A stretch of 64,000 nucleotides of DNA from Flavobacterium sp. (GTDB lineage: Bacteria; Bacteroidota; Bacteroidia; Chitinophagales; Chitinophagaceae). The stretch is taken from assembly GCA_030053925.1 (NCBI GenBank), contig JASGCX010000009.1, positions 1 to 64,000 of the forward strand, in the 5' to 3' direction. This document shows, one piece after another, positions 48,501 through 58,715 of the stretch. Position numbers and translations under genes: made by a program. Each line of letters starts with the position of its first letter. Position 1 is the first letter of the stretch. The notes under the pieces are model-generated. The model saw nothing but the letters and a program-made list of their open reading frames with translations. It ran no database searches and was not told the DNA's origin.

Positions 48501-49550
48501 AGCCTGTGCCAAGTTTACGAAGCACCTAATGCAAGTGGTAAGAGTAATATTTTTGAGGCGTTGGAGTTTTTAAATTATTTTCTAAAATATAGTTTTACTG
48601 CTGCCGATTTTTTGGGTGGAAAGGAAGCTTTGCTATCCTATTCAAAAAAGGAAATTTTACTAAAAGAAGAAATTTTAAGAGTTAATACGCCCGAACCCGA
48701 CTTGTCTTTTTTTATAGGATTTGATGATAAAATTTTTATAAATCCATCAATGCACTTTAGCAGTGAAAATAATCGAATTGCGGATGTTTGGCATTTTAAT
48801 TATTGCGATTCTGGCCCAGAAAGCAAGCCTTTTGACCCTTTTGGAATTAATAATTTTAATGAAAGAGAAGCGTTCAAAAAGAAATGGATAGAAGATGGAT
48901 ACATATATAATAATAATTACGAGATATTTTATGACAATTTCTCTAGAATATTCGTTGGAAAGCCTGACCTAAAAAAAATTAACCAATCCTCTAACAAACT
49001 ATTAATTGACGCTTCAAACACCGCTCAAATTCTTGGGCAAATTTTCCAAGACGAAACAAAAAAAGAGGATTTTATAGAATGGCTGCGTATTCTAATACCT
49101 GAATTTGAAAATATTGAGGTGAAGAAAAATGAATTTGATGGCAGCTTTCACATTTTTGTAAAAGAAAAAAGTCACGACAAACATTTTCCTGCAACGCTAT
49201 TATCAGACGGTACAAAAAATATATTGGCATTAATGGCTGCTGTGTACCAAAGTAACCAGCCACAGTTTTTATGTATTGAAGAGCCTGAAAATGGGTTGCA
49301 TCCTCATGCTATAGAATTACTCGTTGACTTTTTTAGAGAAAAATGCGAAACAGAAGGGCATCACATTTGGCTAAATACCCATTCACCTACACTAGTGCGC
49401 TGCCTAGCTATAGATGAAGTAATTACCGTAAACAAAATAAACGGCGAAACCAAGGCAAAACAGTTTAAAAAAGAAGAAGCGGTAAACATGAAAATGGATG
49501 AAGCTTGGCTTACCAATACATTAGGAGGAGGTGTGTCATGGTCAAAGTAG
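48501..49550 (+). pseudogene. 5'-truncated AAA-family ATPase (OLD/AAA_21-like)
   Basis: Same frame upstream of the listed ORF reads EAPNASGKSNIFEALEFLNYF (Walker A) after in-frame TGA at 48498 with no start codon; LCIEEPENGLHPHAIELL Walker B and WLNTHSPTLVRCL H-loop retained. Confidence 0.75.
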
Positions 49551-49854
49551 GCTTTATTTGTGAAGGTAAAACTGAAAGAAAATTATTGGGATCTGCTAAT
49601 TTCAAAAGTTGTCTTCAATCAATTAATCTTGAGCAAGTAGATGAGGTAATTAATGCTGAAAGTTCTGGTAACTTGTTACCGCACAATATTAAAGTCTATA
49701 CCGAAGGTTTAAAAAGTAAAGGTGCAAGCTAAATCTGCTAGGTAAGCTACGCTCATTAAATTTAGATGTACGTGAAGCCGCAAAACATCTCAATTGCCCA
49801 AGTGCAGCCTATTTTGTTAATAAACTTCGGCAAATTGTCACTGTTAATTCCTAA
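49538..49854 (+). pseudogene. Internally deleted, frameshifted ATPase-partner gene
   Basis: N-terminal MVKVGFICEGKTERKLLGSANFKSC...LPHNIKVYTEGLKSKGAS-stop (49732), then a C-terminal piece in another frame from 49735: LLGKLRSLNLDVREAAKHLNCPSAAYFVNKLRQIVTVNS-stop. Confidence 0.7.
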
Positions 49855-49888
49855 TAATGAGTTAAAAAATTCACATATATATAAGTAT

Positions 49889-50134
49889 TTACCAATATTG
49901 GGTTCAATAGTTCATCGGCTAATAATTGATTCCTGATATTGAGTTCAAAAGTTCACAAGCAAGTTTTTTCTTCCTGATATTGAGTTCAACAGTTCACAAG
50001 CAAGTTTTTGCTTCCTGATATTGATTTCAAAAATCTACAAGCAACTATTTGCTTCCTGATATTTAGTTCAACAGTTCATAAGCAAGTTTTTGCTTCCTGA
50101 TATTGGGTTCAAAAATTCATGTGCTGCTTTTTGC
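49889..50134. repeat. 41-bp tandem repeat, 6 units
   Basis: Units start at 49889, 49930, 49971, 50012, 50053 and 50094; consensus ttcctgatattgagttcaacagttcacaagcaagtttttgc. Confidence 0.93.
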
Positions 50135-50203
50135 ATTTTAAAAAATGCCAGTAATTATTTTATTGAGTTGTTTTATTGTAATACTTTAGTTCAAAAAATT
50201 AGC

Positions 50204-50566
50204 ATGATACATTTAGATATTGCCAAAGTATGCCAAAGCAAGGGCATAGATAAACCAACCGAATACCTAGTAAATAGAGGCTTTACAACAAGTACGGCTT
50301 ATAGATTAGTAACACAACCACAAGAACGTATTAGTTATCAAATGCTTGAGCAGTTATGTTTAGCTTTTTACTGCACACCTAACGAATTGCTATCGTGGCA
50401 GCCAAATAGTAATACTACAGTTGATAGCAATCATCCCATACAAAAGCTAAAACCTGTAAAACAAGACACTTCAATAGTTGGCAGACTTAGAAAATTGCCA
50501 CCAGAAAAACTAGAAGAAGTACAGAAATTTTTAGAGGGCTTGGCAGGCGAAGCAACTGACAAATAA
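50204..50566 (+). CDS. Cro/C1-type HTH DNA-binding protein
   Basis: MIHLDIAKVCQSKGIDKPTEYLVNRGFTTSTAYRLVTQPQERISYQMLEQLCLAFYCTPNELLSW; start moved to 50204. Confidence 0.8.
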   Translation: MIHLDIAKVCQSKGIDKPTEYLVNRGFTTSTAYRLVTQPQERISYQMLEQLCLAFYCTPNELLSWQPNSNTTVDSNHPIQKLKPVKQDTSIVGRLRKLPPEKLEEVQKFLEGLAGEATDK

Positions 50567-50963
50567 TAGCAAAATCACTACGCTACAATAAAAGCTGCGC
50601 AGCAAACAGAACGCACAAGTGTAGATGCTTTGTAAACTCGGTACAGGCTATACCTAAGCTCAATAGTAAGCCTACTGCAGGTTACATAAAAACTAATTGC
50701 TCAATAGGGTAGTATAAACTTTTGTATTGGCTAGCGTTAGATGCTTCCCCCCAAAAAAAATTGGGGCAGGCTGTTCCTCTGCATAACAATTGTTGCGCCC
50801 TTGCCTTCTTTGCTAATGTGTGTGAAACAAAAACACAATGTGCATAGCCTTAAACTGGTAGCAATTATTTTCCCCTTCTCAACATTATCACTGTGGTAAA
50901 TGTTATTGCTTTGCATTAATCAATATTTTTACACCGTTCTACTAGCATTATAAATACGCTTCA

Positions 50964-51902
50964 ATGATTGAATTACCTGTTGTACCGCAACCATTTACCG
51001 CAGATACGATACTTAAAAAACCAAATTGGCTACGTGTAAAACTGCCTATTGGCGAGAGTTACAAGCACGTTCGTGGTTTGGTAGATGACCATAAATTACA
51101 TACCATTTGCGAAAGCGGCAATTGCCCTAATATGGGCGAATGTTGGGGCGCTGGTACCGCTACATTTATGATACTTGGCAATGTGTGTACCCGTAGTTGT
51201 GCCTTTTGTGCAGTAGCTACTGGTAGGCCCGATGCAGTAGACTGGGACGAACCGCAACGGGTAGCAGAAGCCATTAACCTAATGAAAGTAAAACATGCAG
51301 TAATTACTAGCGTGGATAGGGACGAACTGAAAGACGGCGGCTCTATTATTTGGTACAATACTATTAAGTCGGTAAAAGTGCTAAATCCTGATACAACTTT
51401 AGAAACCTTGATACCAGATTTTAGAGGTATTCAAGAGCAAATTCAACGCATAATAGATGCAGCACCAGAAGTGGTAAGCCACAATATGGAAACGGTAGAA
51501 CGTAATACTAGAAAAGTACGTATTCAAGCCAAATACAACCGTAGTTTAGAAGTGTTGCGCTTGCTAAAAGTAGGCGGTATGCGCACCAAAACAGGCATGA
51601 TGCTTGGCATTGGCGAAACCAAAGAAGAAGTAGTTGAAACCATGAAACACTTAGTAGATGTGGGTTGCGATGTATTAACACTTGGTCAATACTTACAGCC
51701 AACTAAAAAGCACTTACCAGTGTTGCGCTATGTACACCCTAATGAATTTGCCGAACTAAGAGAAATAGGCTACGAGCTTGGTTTTGATTATGTAGAAAGT
51801 GGGCCATTGGTGCGTAGCTCTTACCACAGCGAAATGCACGTAGTAAAAGGGTATGGCCGTAATAAATGGCAAGAAGAAAAAGCATTATTAGCAACTGTAT
51901 AG
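50964..51902 (+). CDS. lipA: Lipoyl synthase
   Basis: [13 protein letters not shown] and [15 protein letters not shown] cysteine motifs; [14 protein letters not shown]. Confidence 0.97.
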   Translation: MIELPVVPQPFTADTILKKPNWLRVKLPIGESYKHVRGLVDDHKLHTICESGNCPNMGECWGAGTATFMILGNVCTRSCAFCAVATGRPDAVDWDEPQRVAEAINLMKVKHAVITSVDRDELKDGGSIIWYNTIKSVKVLNPDTTLETLIPDFRGIQEQIQRIIDAAPEVVSHNMETVERNTRKVRIQAKYNRSLEVLRLLKVGGMRTKTGMMLGIGETKEEVVETMKHLVDVGCDVLTLGQYLQPTKKHLPVLRYVHPNEFAELREIGYELGFDYVESGPLVRSSYHSEMHVVKGYGRNKWQEEKALLATV

Positions 51903-51920
51903 TATGCCAAATATGCCACA

Positions 51921-51966
51921 AAGCCACTGAAACACGCATTTTTATTGACCGTTTCAGTGGCTTTTT
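51921..51966 (+). terminator. Rho-independent terminator after lipA
   Basis: AAGCCACTGAAAC...GTTTCAGTGGCTT 13-bp perfect stem followed by T-run. Confidence 0.9.
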
Positions 51967-51986
51967 TATGTGTTTTAACTTTTAAG

Positions 51987-52045
51987 TTTCTGTGCTTCGG
52001 TGGCAAAAAATATTCTCTGCGTTTCTGTGCTTCGGTGGCAAAAAA
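51987..52045. repeat. 25-bp direct repeat pair gtttctgtgcttcggtggcaaaaaa
   Basis: Identical copies at 51987-52011 and 52021-52045. Confidence 0.85.
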
Positions 52046-52048
52046 AAC

Positions 52049-52480
52049 TTAAAAACCAGGAAAAATTTGTAGCATTTTGCAGTTATCGTTCACATGCCAC
52101 CCAAAAATGGATAAACCATTGGTAATAAACAGATAGGCAACAGGTATTGCCATATTGTAGCGAAGCACTTGCTGCAATACGCTTTCGGTTAAAGCTACAT
52201 CCATGGCTTTACATTCAATCATTAGCCAAGGTTGGTGTTGCCGATTGTACACTAAAATATCAAAACGCTTTTTTAGTTCTCCTAGTTTCAATTCTTTTTC
52301 CACAGCAATCAAGCTAGTAGGGTAGTGCAGGCTTTGTAGTAAATATTGTATGGTATTTTGGCGCACCCATTCTTCAGGCGTTAGTTTTACCCACTGTTTT
52401 CTTATCTCGTCAAATATTACTTCTTTACCCACCTCGCCTTTAATTTTAAAGTTAAAAGCTGGGTACGCAATTTTTATCAT
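52049..52480 (-). CDS. Stand-alone HsdR N-terminal-like (PD-(D/E)XK) protein
   Basis: GELKKRFDILVYNRQHQPWLMIECKAMDVALTESVLQQVLRYNMAIPVAYLFITNG. Confidence 0.8.
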   Translation of the reverse strand: MIKIAYPAFNFKIKGEVGKEVIFDEIRKQWVKLTPEEWVRQNTIQYLLQSLHYPTSLIAVEKELKLGELKKRFDILVYNRQHQPWLMIECKAMDVALTESVLQQVLRYNMAIPVAYLFITNGLSIFGWHVNDNCKMLQIFPGF

Positions 52481-52546
52481 CTAGTAAAAGTAAAAACTTT
52501 ATTTTTACAAAAGCCCTTTTTAAAACGAGAATAAAAACATATAAAT

Positions 52547-53317
52547 ATGAAGACAAAAGAAGAAATAGTTAATAACTGGTTGCCACGTTATACAGGCGAG
52601 GTTTTAGAGAATTTTGGTGCGTACATTTTGTTAACCAACTTTAGTAATTATGTACAAATGTTTGCCGATTGGAATAATGTAGAAGTGATAGGAAGAGATA
52701 GGCCTTTTCAATGTGCAACGGCACAAGGTATTACCATTATTAACTTTGGTATGGGTAGCCCAGGAGCAGCAACTGTAATGGATTTGCTAAGTGCCATTAA
52801 GCCCAAAGCGGTATTGTTTTTGGGTAAATGTGGCGGCTTAAAAAGACGCAATAAAATAGGCGATTTAATACTACCAATTGCAGCAATAAGAGGCGAGGGT
52901 ACAAGTAACGATTATTTTCCACCAGAAGTGCCAGCAATGCCAGCCTTTGCCTTGCAGAAAGCCATTTCAACAACTATACGTGATCACAATACCGATTATT
53001 GGACAGGCACAGTTTACACTACCAACCGCCGCGTATGGGAACACGATGAGCAATTTAAAGAACACTTACAACGTGTGAGGGCTTACGCAATAGACATGGA
53101 AACCGCCACCATTTTTATGGTTGGTTTTTATAACCATATACCAACTGGTGCGTTATTATTAGTAAGCGATAGCCCAATGGTACCCGAAGGTGTAAAAACA
53201 GAAGCTAGCGATAAAGCTGTAACATCAAAATTTGTTGAAAGCCATTTGAAAATTGGCATCGATTCGTTGAAACAATTAATTAATGATGGTGCAACTGTAA
53301 GGCATTTGAAATTTTAA
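52547..53317 (+). CDS. amn: AMP nucleosidase
   Basis: PNP fold: INFGMGSPGAATVMDLLSAIKPKAVLFLGKCGGLKRRNKIGDLILPIAAIRGEGTS...IDMETATIF. Confidence 0.9.
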   Translation: MKTKEEIVNNWLPRYTGEVLENFGAYILLTNFSNYVQMFADWNNVEVIGRDRPFQCATAQGITIINFGMGSPGAATVMDLLSAIKPKAVLFLGKCGGLKRRNKIGDLILPIAAIRGEGTSNDYFPPEVPAMPAFALQKAISTTIRDHNTDYWTGTVYTTNRRVWEHDEQFKEHLQRVRAYAIDMETATIFMVGFYNHIPTGALLLVSDSPMVPEGVKTEASDKAVTSKFVESHLKIGIDSLKQLINDGATVRHLKF

Positions 53318-53364
53318 ATCGTTTGCCTTGTTTTAAACTACAATAACTATAAACAAGCAAGGCA

Positions 53365-54078
53365 ATGACTAATTTTTTAACAGCAGAATGGCGTAAATTA
53401 ATAATGGCAAATTATGCCGTAGCCCCCAATATTTTAACCCCACTGTTGCCCAAAGGCACTAAACTAGATATTTTTGAAGGTAAAGCCTACGTAAGTTTAG
53501 TAGGCTTTATGTTTTTAAATAGCCGCATTTTTGGTGTACCCATACCTTTTATGGGCAGTTTTGAAGAAGTAAATTTGCGCTTTTACGTGAAAAGATGGGT
53601 AGATAACGAATGGCGCAGAGGTGTTGTTTTTGTAAACGAAACAGTGCCTTTTAAAGCAGTGGCAGTAATTGCCAATTGGTTGTATAAGGAACATTATACA
53701 GCAATACCTACCAAACACAAATGGCTAATTAACAATACAAAGCAAGCTATTAATTACTATTGGAAAAAGAACGGCATTTGGAACGAACTGAATGTTGAAG
53801 CTAGCGCAACTAGCCAAAAAATGCAACTAGGCAGTGCCGAAGCGTTTATTTTTGAGCATTACTTTGGCTACACAAAAGTGGATGCAGCTAGCACCATTGA
53901 GTACCATATAGCTCACCCAAGTTGGGAAATTTATCCTGTTGAAAAAGTGACTGTTAGGTGTAATTTTGGTGCTATGTACGGTGCTAACTTTGCACACTTA
54001 AGCCATGTAAAACCCAATTCAATAATGCTTGCAGAAGGTTCCGATATTGCAGTAAAATGGAAACGAAATAGCTTGTAA
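53365..54078 (+). CDS. DUF2071 (YqjF-like) protein
   Basis: ILTPLLPKGTKLDIFEGKAYVSLVGFMFLNSRIFGVPIPFMGSFEEVNLRFYVKR. Confidence 0.85.
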   Translation: MTNFLTAEWRKLIMANYAVAPNILTPLLPKGTKLDIFEGKAYVSLVGFMFLNSRIFGVPIPFMGSFEEVNLRFYVKRWVDNEWRRGVVFVNETVPFKAVAVIANWLYKEHYTAIPTKHKWLINNTKQAINYYWKKNGIWNELNVEASATSQKMQLGSAEAFIFEHYFGYTKVDAASTIEYHIAHPSWEIYPVEKVTVRCNFGAMYGANFAHLSHVKPNSIMLAEGSDIAVKWKRNSL

Positions 54079-54116
54079 AAGCCCTTAATTGGTGTAATTT
54101 GTGCTAAGTAGAGGTG

Positions 54117-54560
54117 CTATTTTGCTAGGTAACGCTTAATTTCTTTTTGGGTATCTCTTTCCTTTAAAGTTTCACGTTTATCGTGTATTTTTTTACCTCT
54201 GCCAAGGCCAATTTCTACTTTCACAAATTGGTCATCTGTAAAAAATATTTTTAAAGGAACAATTGTATAACCACGTTCCTTCATGCTTGCTTCTAGTTTC
54301 TTTAATTCTTTTTTGTGAAGTAACAGTTTGCGGTCGTGTACGGCAATATGGTTATTGGCTGTACCTAGTTTATACTCGGCAATGTACACACCACGCATCC
54401 ACAATTCATGCCTATCAAACACGCAAAAAGCATCGTTAAAGCTTACTTTGCCTTCACGTATGCTTTTTACTTCGGTACCCATTAAAGCTACGCCAGCAAT
54501 ATATTTGGCTTCTATGGCATAGTTAAAATAAGCCTGCCTATTGTTCATTTCTTTTGCCAT
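54117..54560 (-). CDS. smpB: SsrA-binding protein
   Basis: NRQAYFNYAIEAKYIAGVALMGTEVKSIREGKVSFNDAFC...KIFFTDDQFVKVEIGLGRGKKIHDKRETLKERD. Confidence 0.97.
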   Translation of the reverse strand: MAKEMNNRQAYFNYAIEAKYIAGVALMGTEVKSIREGKVSFNDAFCVFDRHELWMRGVYIAEYKLGTANNHIAVHDRKLLLHKKELKKLEASMKERGYTIVPLKIFFTDDQFVKVEIGLGRGKKIHDKRETLKERDTQKEIKRYLAK

Positions 54561-54603
54561 GCCACTAACCCCTAAATGGGGTAATTTTAAAATAAATTCG
54601 CTA

Positions 54604-55527
54604 TTAATTCTTAAACAAAGTAATCAATTGGCTTAAACGGTCTTTTAATGTTTTTCTATCAACAATAAAATCTAAGAAGCCATGTTCTACTAAAAATTCA
54701 CTGCGCTGAAAGCCAGGAGGTAAATCTTTTTTAATGGTTTCTTTAATTACACGTGGGCCAGCAAAACCAATTAATGCGCCAGGTTCTGCAATGTTCAAAT
54801 CGCCAAGCATACCAAAACTTGCCGAAATGCCACCAAAAGTAGGATCGGTTAATAAAGAGAAGTAAGGTAATTTGGCATCGCTAAGTTGCGATAATTTACC
54901 ACTAGTTTTTGCCAACTGCATTAGGCTAAATGCACTTTCCATCATTCTTGCACCGCCACTTTTACTAATTACCAAGTAAGGCAGTTTATGCTGTATGCAG
55001 TAGTCAACTGCTCTGCTAAATTTTTCGCCCATCACACTACCAAGGCTACCACCAATAAATTCAAAATCCATACAGGCAATTACCAATTGTTCACCGTTTA
55101 CTTTACCTACTGCTACACGCATCGAGTCTTTTAAATCGGTTTTAGAATGAATATCGTCGAGGCGTTTTTGATAATTTTTTAAATCGGTAAAGTTTAAAAA
55201 ATCTTTACTACGAATATTATCAAATAGTTCGGTAAATTCTAGGTTGTCAAAAATAATATCGTAGTATTCATCGCTACCAATACGGTGGTGGTAGTTACAT
55301 TTTGAACACACAAACAAATTCTCTTTTAAATCTGATGTGGTAGATATAAAGTTACACTCGGGGCATTTGTTCCAAAGGCCTTCGGGTGTTTCTTTTTTAT
55401 CGGCAGAAGACGTTAAAATTCCCTTTTTTCTGCGTTTAAACCAACTTCTTCTTCCTGTTTCCTCTAATTGTTTTTCCTCTTCACCTGTAAGATTTGTTTC
55501 AATATCTAATTCTAAGTCTTTTTTCAT
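54604..55527 (-). CDS. accD: Acetyl-CoA carboxylase carboxyltransferase beta subunit
   Basis: LWNKCPECNFISTTSDLKENLFVCSKCNYHHRI zinc finger; SGGARMMESAFSLMQLAKTS; LIGFAGPRVIKETIKKDLPPGFQ. Confidence 0.95.
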   Translation of the reverse strand: MKKDLELDIETNLTGEEEKQLEETGRRSWFKRRKKGILTSSADKKETPEGLWNKCPECNFISTTSDLKENLFVCSKCNYHHRIGSDEYYDIIFDNLEFTELFDNIRSKDFLNFTDLKNYQKRLDDIHSKTDLKDSMRVAVGKVNGEQLVIACMDFEFIGGSLGSVMGEKFSRAVDYCIQHKLPYLVISKSGGARMMESAFSLMQLAKTSGKLSQLSDAKLPYFSLLTDPTFGGISASFGMLGDLNIAEPGALIGFAGPRVIKETIKKDLPPGFQRSEFLVEHGFLDFIVDRKTLKDRLSQLITLFKN

Positions 55528-55672
55528 CTCTCAATAATGTTTGTTCAGTTGTTTTACTAGCTAAACAAATGTTTTTAAGTAGTTAATAAACAAATAGCTA
55601 CGTTGTAAAATCCCTAATTAACGGGCGGTGAAGATAATGATAATTTGATTTTACACATCTTCTAAAAACAAA

Positions 55673-55778
55673 TGGGTGCATAAACAATTTTCCATTTTTT
55701 GCTTGATTTTTAAATGTTTGCCAACCTTTAAAAGGTTGGCAAACATTGGCTCTCGGCAGAAAAAAATTTATGCACCCA
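55673..55778. mobile_element. Candidate MITE/REP-like element: nested inverted repeat with possible flanking duplication
   Basis: Outer 12-bp IR TGGGTGCATAAA/TTTATGCACCCA; inner perfect 33-bp palindrome 55714-55746 ATGTTTGCCAACCTTT-A-AAAGGTTGGCAAACAT; AACAAA directly outside both ends. Confidence 0.55.
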
Positions 55779-55829
55779 AACAAATACAACCTAAAGGGGT
55801 TGTTATGCTTAGTATAAAGGTATAATGGC

Positions 55830-56897
55830 TTATGCGTTACGGTTAATGCAGTTTAAATCTTCAAAAGCTACTTCTAAGCGCTTGCTAAAGTTTTCTTCTG
55901 CTTTACGCAACCACACACGTGGATCGTAGTATTTTTTGTTAGGGCTATCTGCACCTGTTGGGTTGCCTAGTTGACCTTGTAAGTAAGCCTCATTTTTGGT
56001 GTAAAATTGTTGGATGCCTTCCCAGAAACTCCATTGTAAGTCGGTATCAATGTTCATTTTAATAGCACCATAACCAATGGCTTCTCTAATTTGGTGTTGA
56101 GGCGAGCCGCTACCACCATGGAAAACAAAGTACACTGGTTTTTCAGTAGTACCGTATTTCGCTTGAATAAAGTCTTGGCTATTTTTCAAAATTTCGGGTC
56201 TTAATTCTACATTACCGGGTTTGTACACACCATGTACATTGCCAAATGCGGCAGCAACTGTAAATAAATTACCTACTTTACCCAATTCTTCGTAAGCGTA
56301 AGCTACATCTGTAGGTTGTGTATATAATTTATCGTTTTCTACATCGCTATTATCTACACCATCTTCTTCGCCGCCGGTTACGCCAAGTTCAATTTCTATG
56401 GCCATACCAAGTGGTTTCATTCTTTTGTAAAATTCAACCGATGTACCAATGTTTTCTTCAATTGGCTCTTCGCTTAAATCTAACATGTGCGAGCTAAACA
56501 AAGGCTGACCTTTTTCTTTGTAAAATTGTTCGCCTGCATCTATTAAACCACTAATCCATGGCAACCATTTTTTAGCGGCATGGTCCGTGTGTAACACAAC
56601 TGGTACACCGTATGCTTTTGCTACATTATGAATGTGCAATGCACCAGAAATGCCACCTAAAATATTAGCTTGTAGGTTATCGTTAGGCATGCCTTTGCCA
56701 GCTATAAACTGTGCGCCGCCGTTAGAAAATTGTATAATTACGGGTGAATTTACTTTTGCGGCAGTTTCTAACACGGCATTAATAGTGTTAGTGCCAATGG
56801 TATTAACTGCAGGCAATGCAAACTGATTTTCTTTTGCATCTTTTAATAATGCTTCTAACTCTTTGCCAAAAAGTACACCTGGTTGGTATTTTTTCAT
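55830..56897 (-). CDS. fbaA: Class II fructose-bisphosphate aldolase
   Basis: LPAVNTIGTNTINAVLETA, VVLHTDHAAKKWLPW, FVFHGGSGSPQHQIREAI, KMNIDTDLQW. Confidence 0.95.
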   Translation of the reverse strand: MKKYQPGVLFGKELEALLKDAKENQFALPAVNTIGTNTINAVLETAAKVNSPVIIQFSNGGAQFIAGKGMPNDNLQANILGGISGALHIHNVAKAYGVPVVLHTDHAAKKWLPWISGLIDAGEQFYKEKGQPLFSSHMLDLSEEPIEENIGTSVEFYKRMKPLGMAIEIELGVTGGEEDGVDNSDVENDKLYTQPTDVAYAYEELGKVGNLFTVAAAFGNVHGVYKPGNVELRPEILKNSQDFIQAKYGTTEKPVYFVFHGGSGSPQHQIREAIGYGAIKMNIDTDLQWSFWEGIQQFYTKNEAYLQGQLGNPTGADSPNKKYYDPRVWLRKAEENFSKRLEVAFEDLNCINRNA

Positions 56898-57034
56898 AAT
56901 GTAAAATAGTTTTGTGATGAATGAGGTCGCAATATAACCTAAGTTTCAACTTAATGCTTGTCAAAAAGCAATAAATCAACCATTTTTTAAACAATATTCA
57001 ATTGCAATCGTTTGCTTTGGGCTAGATATGCTAT

Positions 57035-57832
57035 TCAACGCTTATCTAAGTGTATTGTTTTCTGCAAGGTTTTAAAATAGGTTGCGGCTTCTAGCAATCG
57101 GCTGCCATACCAGCTAAACATTTCGCCATCTACCAATAAAATTTTTGTATTTGGCATGGCTGCTTGTAGTTCTAAAATATGTGTTTGTTTAAAAGGGTAG
57201 GGCTCGCTCGATAAAAAAAGTAGGTTGCAATTTGCTTTGGTTAATTGCTCAATTATAATGGTTGGATAGCGTTTTTCATTTGCAAAAACATTCTCAAAAC
57301 CAGCATATTGTAGCATGTTATTAATATAGGTATCGCCACCAACTGTCATGTAGGGCTTGCGCCAAATTAAGTAACAAGTTTTGAGTTTGTGGTTTGGTGT
57401 TTTTAGTTGATTGAAGCGAGTTACAACTTCTTCAATTAGCTTTTCAGTTTTTGGGGTGGTGTTGGTAATTTTTCCAACCGCTTCAATCATCGCTAAAGCA
57501 TCCTCTAAATTATTTATATCGCTTACCCAAACTGGCGCAATGGCTTCTAGTGCTTCAATTTGTTCTTTTACGTTTTCTTCTTTATTGGCAATAATAATAT
57601 CTGGTTGCAGTGCTTTTACTGCATCGATATTTACATTTTTAGTACCACCAATTTTTGGCTTGGTTTTAAACCATTCAGTTGGGTGTACACAAAACTTTGT
57701 AATGCCTACCACTGCTTGCTTTAAACCCAAGTAATGCAACAATTCTGTTTGCGATGGCACTAACGACACTATGCGTTTTGGTGGATTTTCAAGACGGTGT
57801 TTTCTGCCTAATTGGTCAATACTTTCAAACAT
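57035..57832 (-). CDS. Helical-backbone metal receptor / BtuF-like substrate-binding protein
   Basis: PKRIVSLVPSQTELLHYLGLKQAVVGITKFCVHP...KIGGTKNVNIDAVKALQPDIIIANKEEN. Confidence 0.85.
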   Translation of the reverse strand: MFESIDQLGRKHRLENPPKRIVSLVPSQTELLHYLGLKQAVVGITKFCVHPTEWFKTKPKIGGTKNVNIDAVKALQPDIIIANKEENVKEQIEALEAIAPVWVSDINNLEDALAMIEAVGKITNTTPKTEKLIEEVVTRFNQLKTPNHKLKTCYLIWRKPYMTVGGDTYINNMLQYAGFENVFANEKRYPTIIIEQLTKANCNLLFLSSEPYPFKQTHILELQAAMPNTKILLVDGEMFSWYGSRLLEAATYFKTLQKTIHLDKR

Positions 57833-57903
57833 TAACTAAAGATAAGCAGTGTACGTGTATGGAAAAATATTGTTGCAGCATCTAGCACAAAAATCTCAAC
57901 TAA

Positions 57904-58665
57904 ATGAAACCTTTTCTACTGCTTACAATGGTAACTTTTTGTGTGAGTTGTAAAACTGCTACACAACCCAACACATTGCTATTGCAACCTAAACAAATTG
58001 CTGAAATAGCTTTGCCTAAAGGCTTTCAGCGCATAACTACAACACCCAATACTTTTGAAAATTGGCTGCAACATTATCCTTTGCTAAAAGATAATACCGT
58101 GTATTTATACAATGGTAGCATCAAAGCCAATCAACAATTACATGCTGCGGTACTAGCTGTTTCTATTGGCACCAAAAACTTACAGCAATGTGCCGATGCG
58201 GTGGTGAGGCTAAAAGCTGAGTATCATTTTGCAAGAAAAGAATACAGCAAAATTGTGTTTAACGCTGGTAAAACCGTATTTGATTTTAACACATTTGCCA
58301 GTAAAAAAAATTGCTTTAGCCACCAATGCCTGCTTGAATTTTTAGAGCATGTGTTTAATAATTATGGCACTTACAATTTAGAAGACCAATTGCACGATAT
58401 AACAAACTATACCAACTTAACCATAGGCAATGTATTTATAAAAGGTGGTGCACCCGGCCATGCGATGTTGGTGGTAGATGTTGCAATTAATGCTTCTACA
58501 GGCGAGAAAATATTTTTGCTAGCGCAAAGTTTTATGCCTGCACAAAGTGTACATGTGGTTAAAAATATCAACCATTCGCAGTTAAGTCCCTGGTATAGTT
58601 GCAATGATGTAGAAATTGCAACACCCGGCTGGACATTTAAACAAGGGCAACTAAAAAAGTGGTAA
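57904..58665 (+). CDS. DUF4846-like lipoprotein
   Basis: Lipobox; FQRITTTPNTFENWLQHYPLLKDNTVYLYNGSIK...GHAMLVVDVAINASTGEKIFLLAQSFMPAQSVHVV. Confidence 0.8.
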   Translation: MKPFLLLTMVTFCVSCKTATQPNTLLLQPKQIAEIALPKGFQRITTTPNTFENWLQHYPLLKDNTVYLYNGSIKANQQLHAAVLAVSIGTKNLQQCADAVVRLKAEYHFARKEYSKIVFNAGKTVFDFNTFASKKNCFSHQCLLEFLEHVFNNYGTYNLEDQLHDITNYTNLTIGNVFIKGGAPGHAMLVVDVAINASTGEKIFLLAQSFMPAQSVHVVKNINHSQLSPWYSCNDVEIATPGWTFKQGQLKKW

Positions 58666-58715
58666 AAAATATAAAGCCGTATTTGGTAAACTATTATTTT
58701 TATTAAAAATTAATT

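Noticed and set aside
49889-50134. CRISPR array
   Set aside because: Units are contiguous with no spacers of unrelated unique sequence and no cas genes; same reasoning for the arrays at 13071, 14703, 21906 and 62464.
50745-50768. ccccccaaaaaaaattgggg hairpin as a terminator
   Set aside because: Weak stem, no following T-run and no gene ending immediately upstream.
55598-55789. ORF 55598..55789 (-)
   Set aside because: Covers the palindromic element; no protein-like conservation signal and explained by the inverted repeats.
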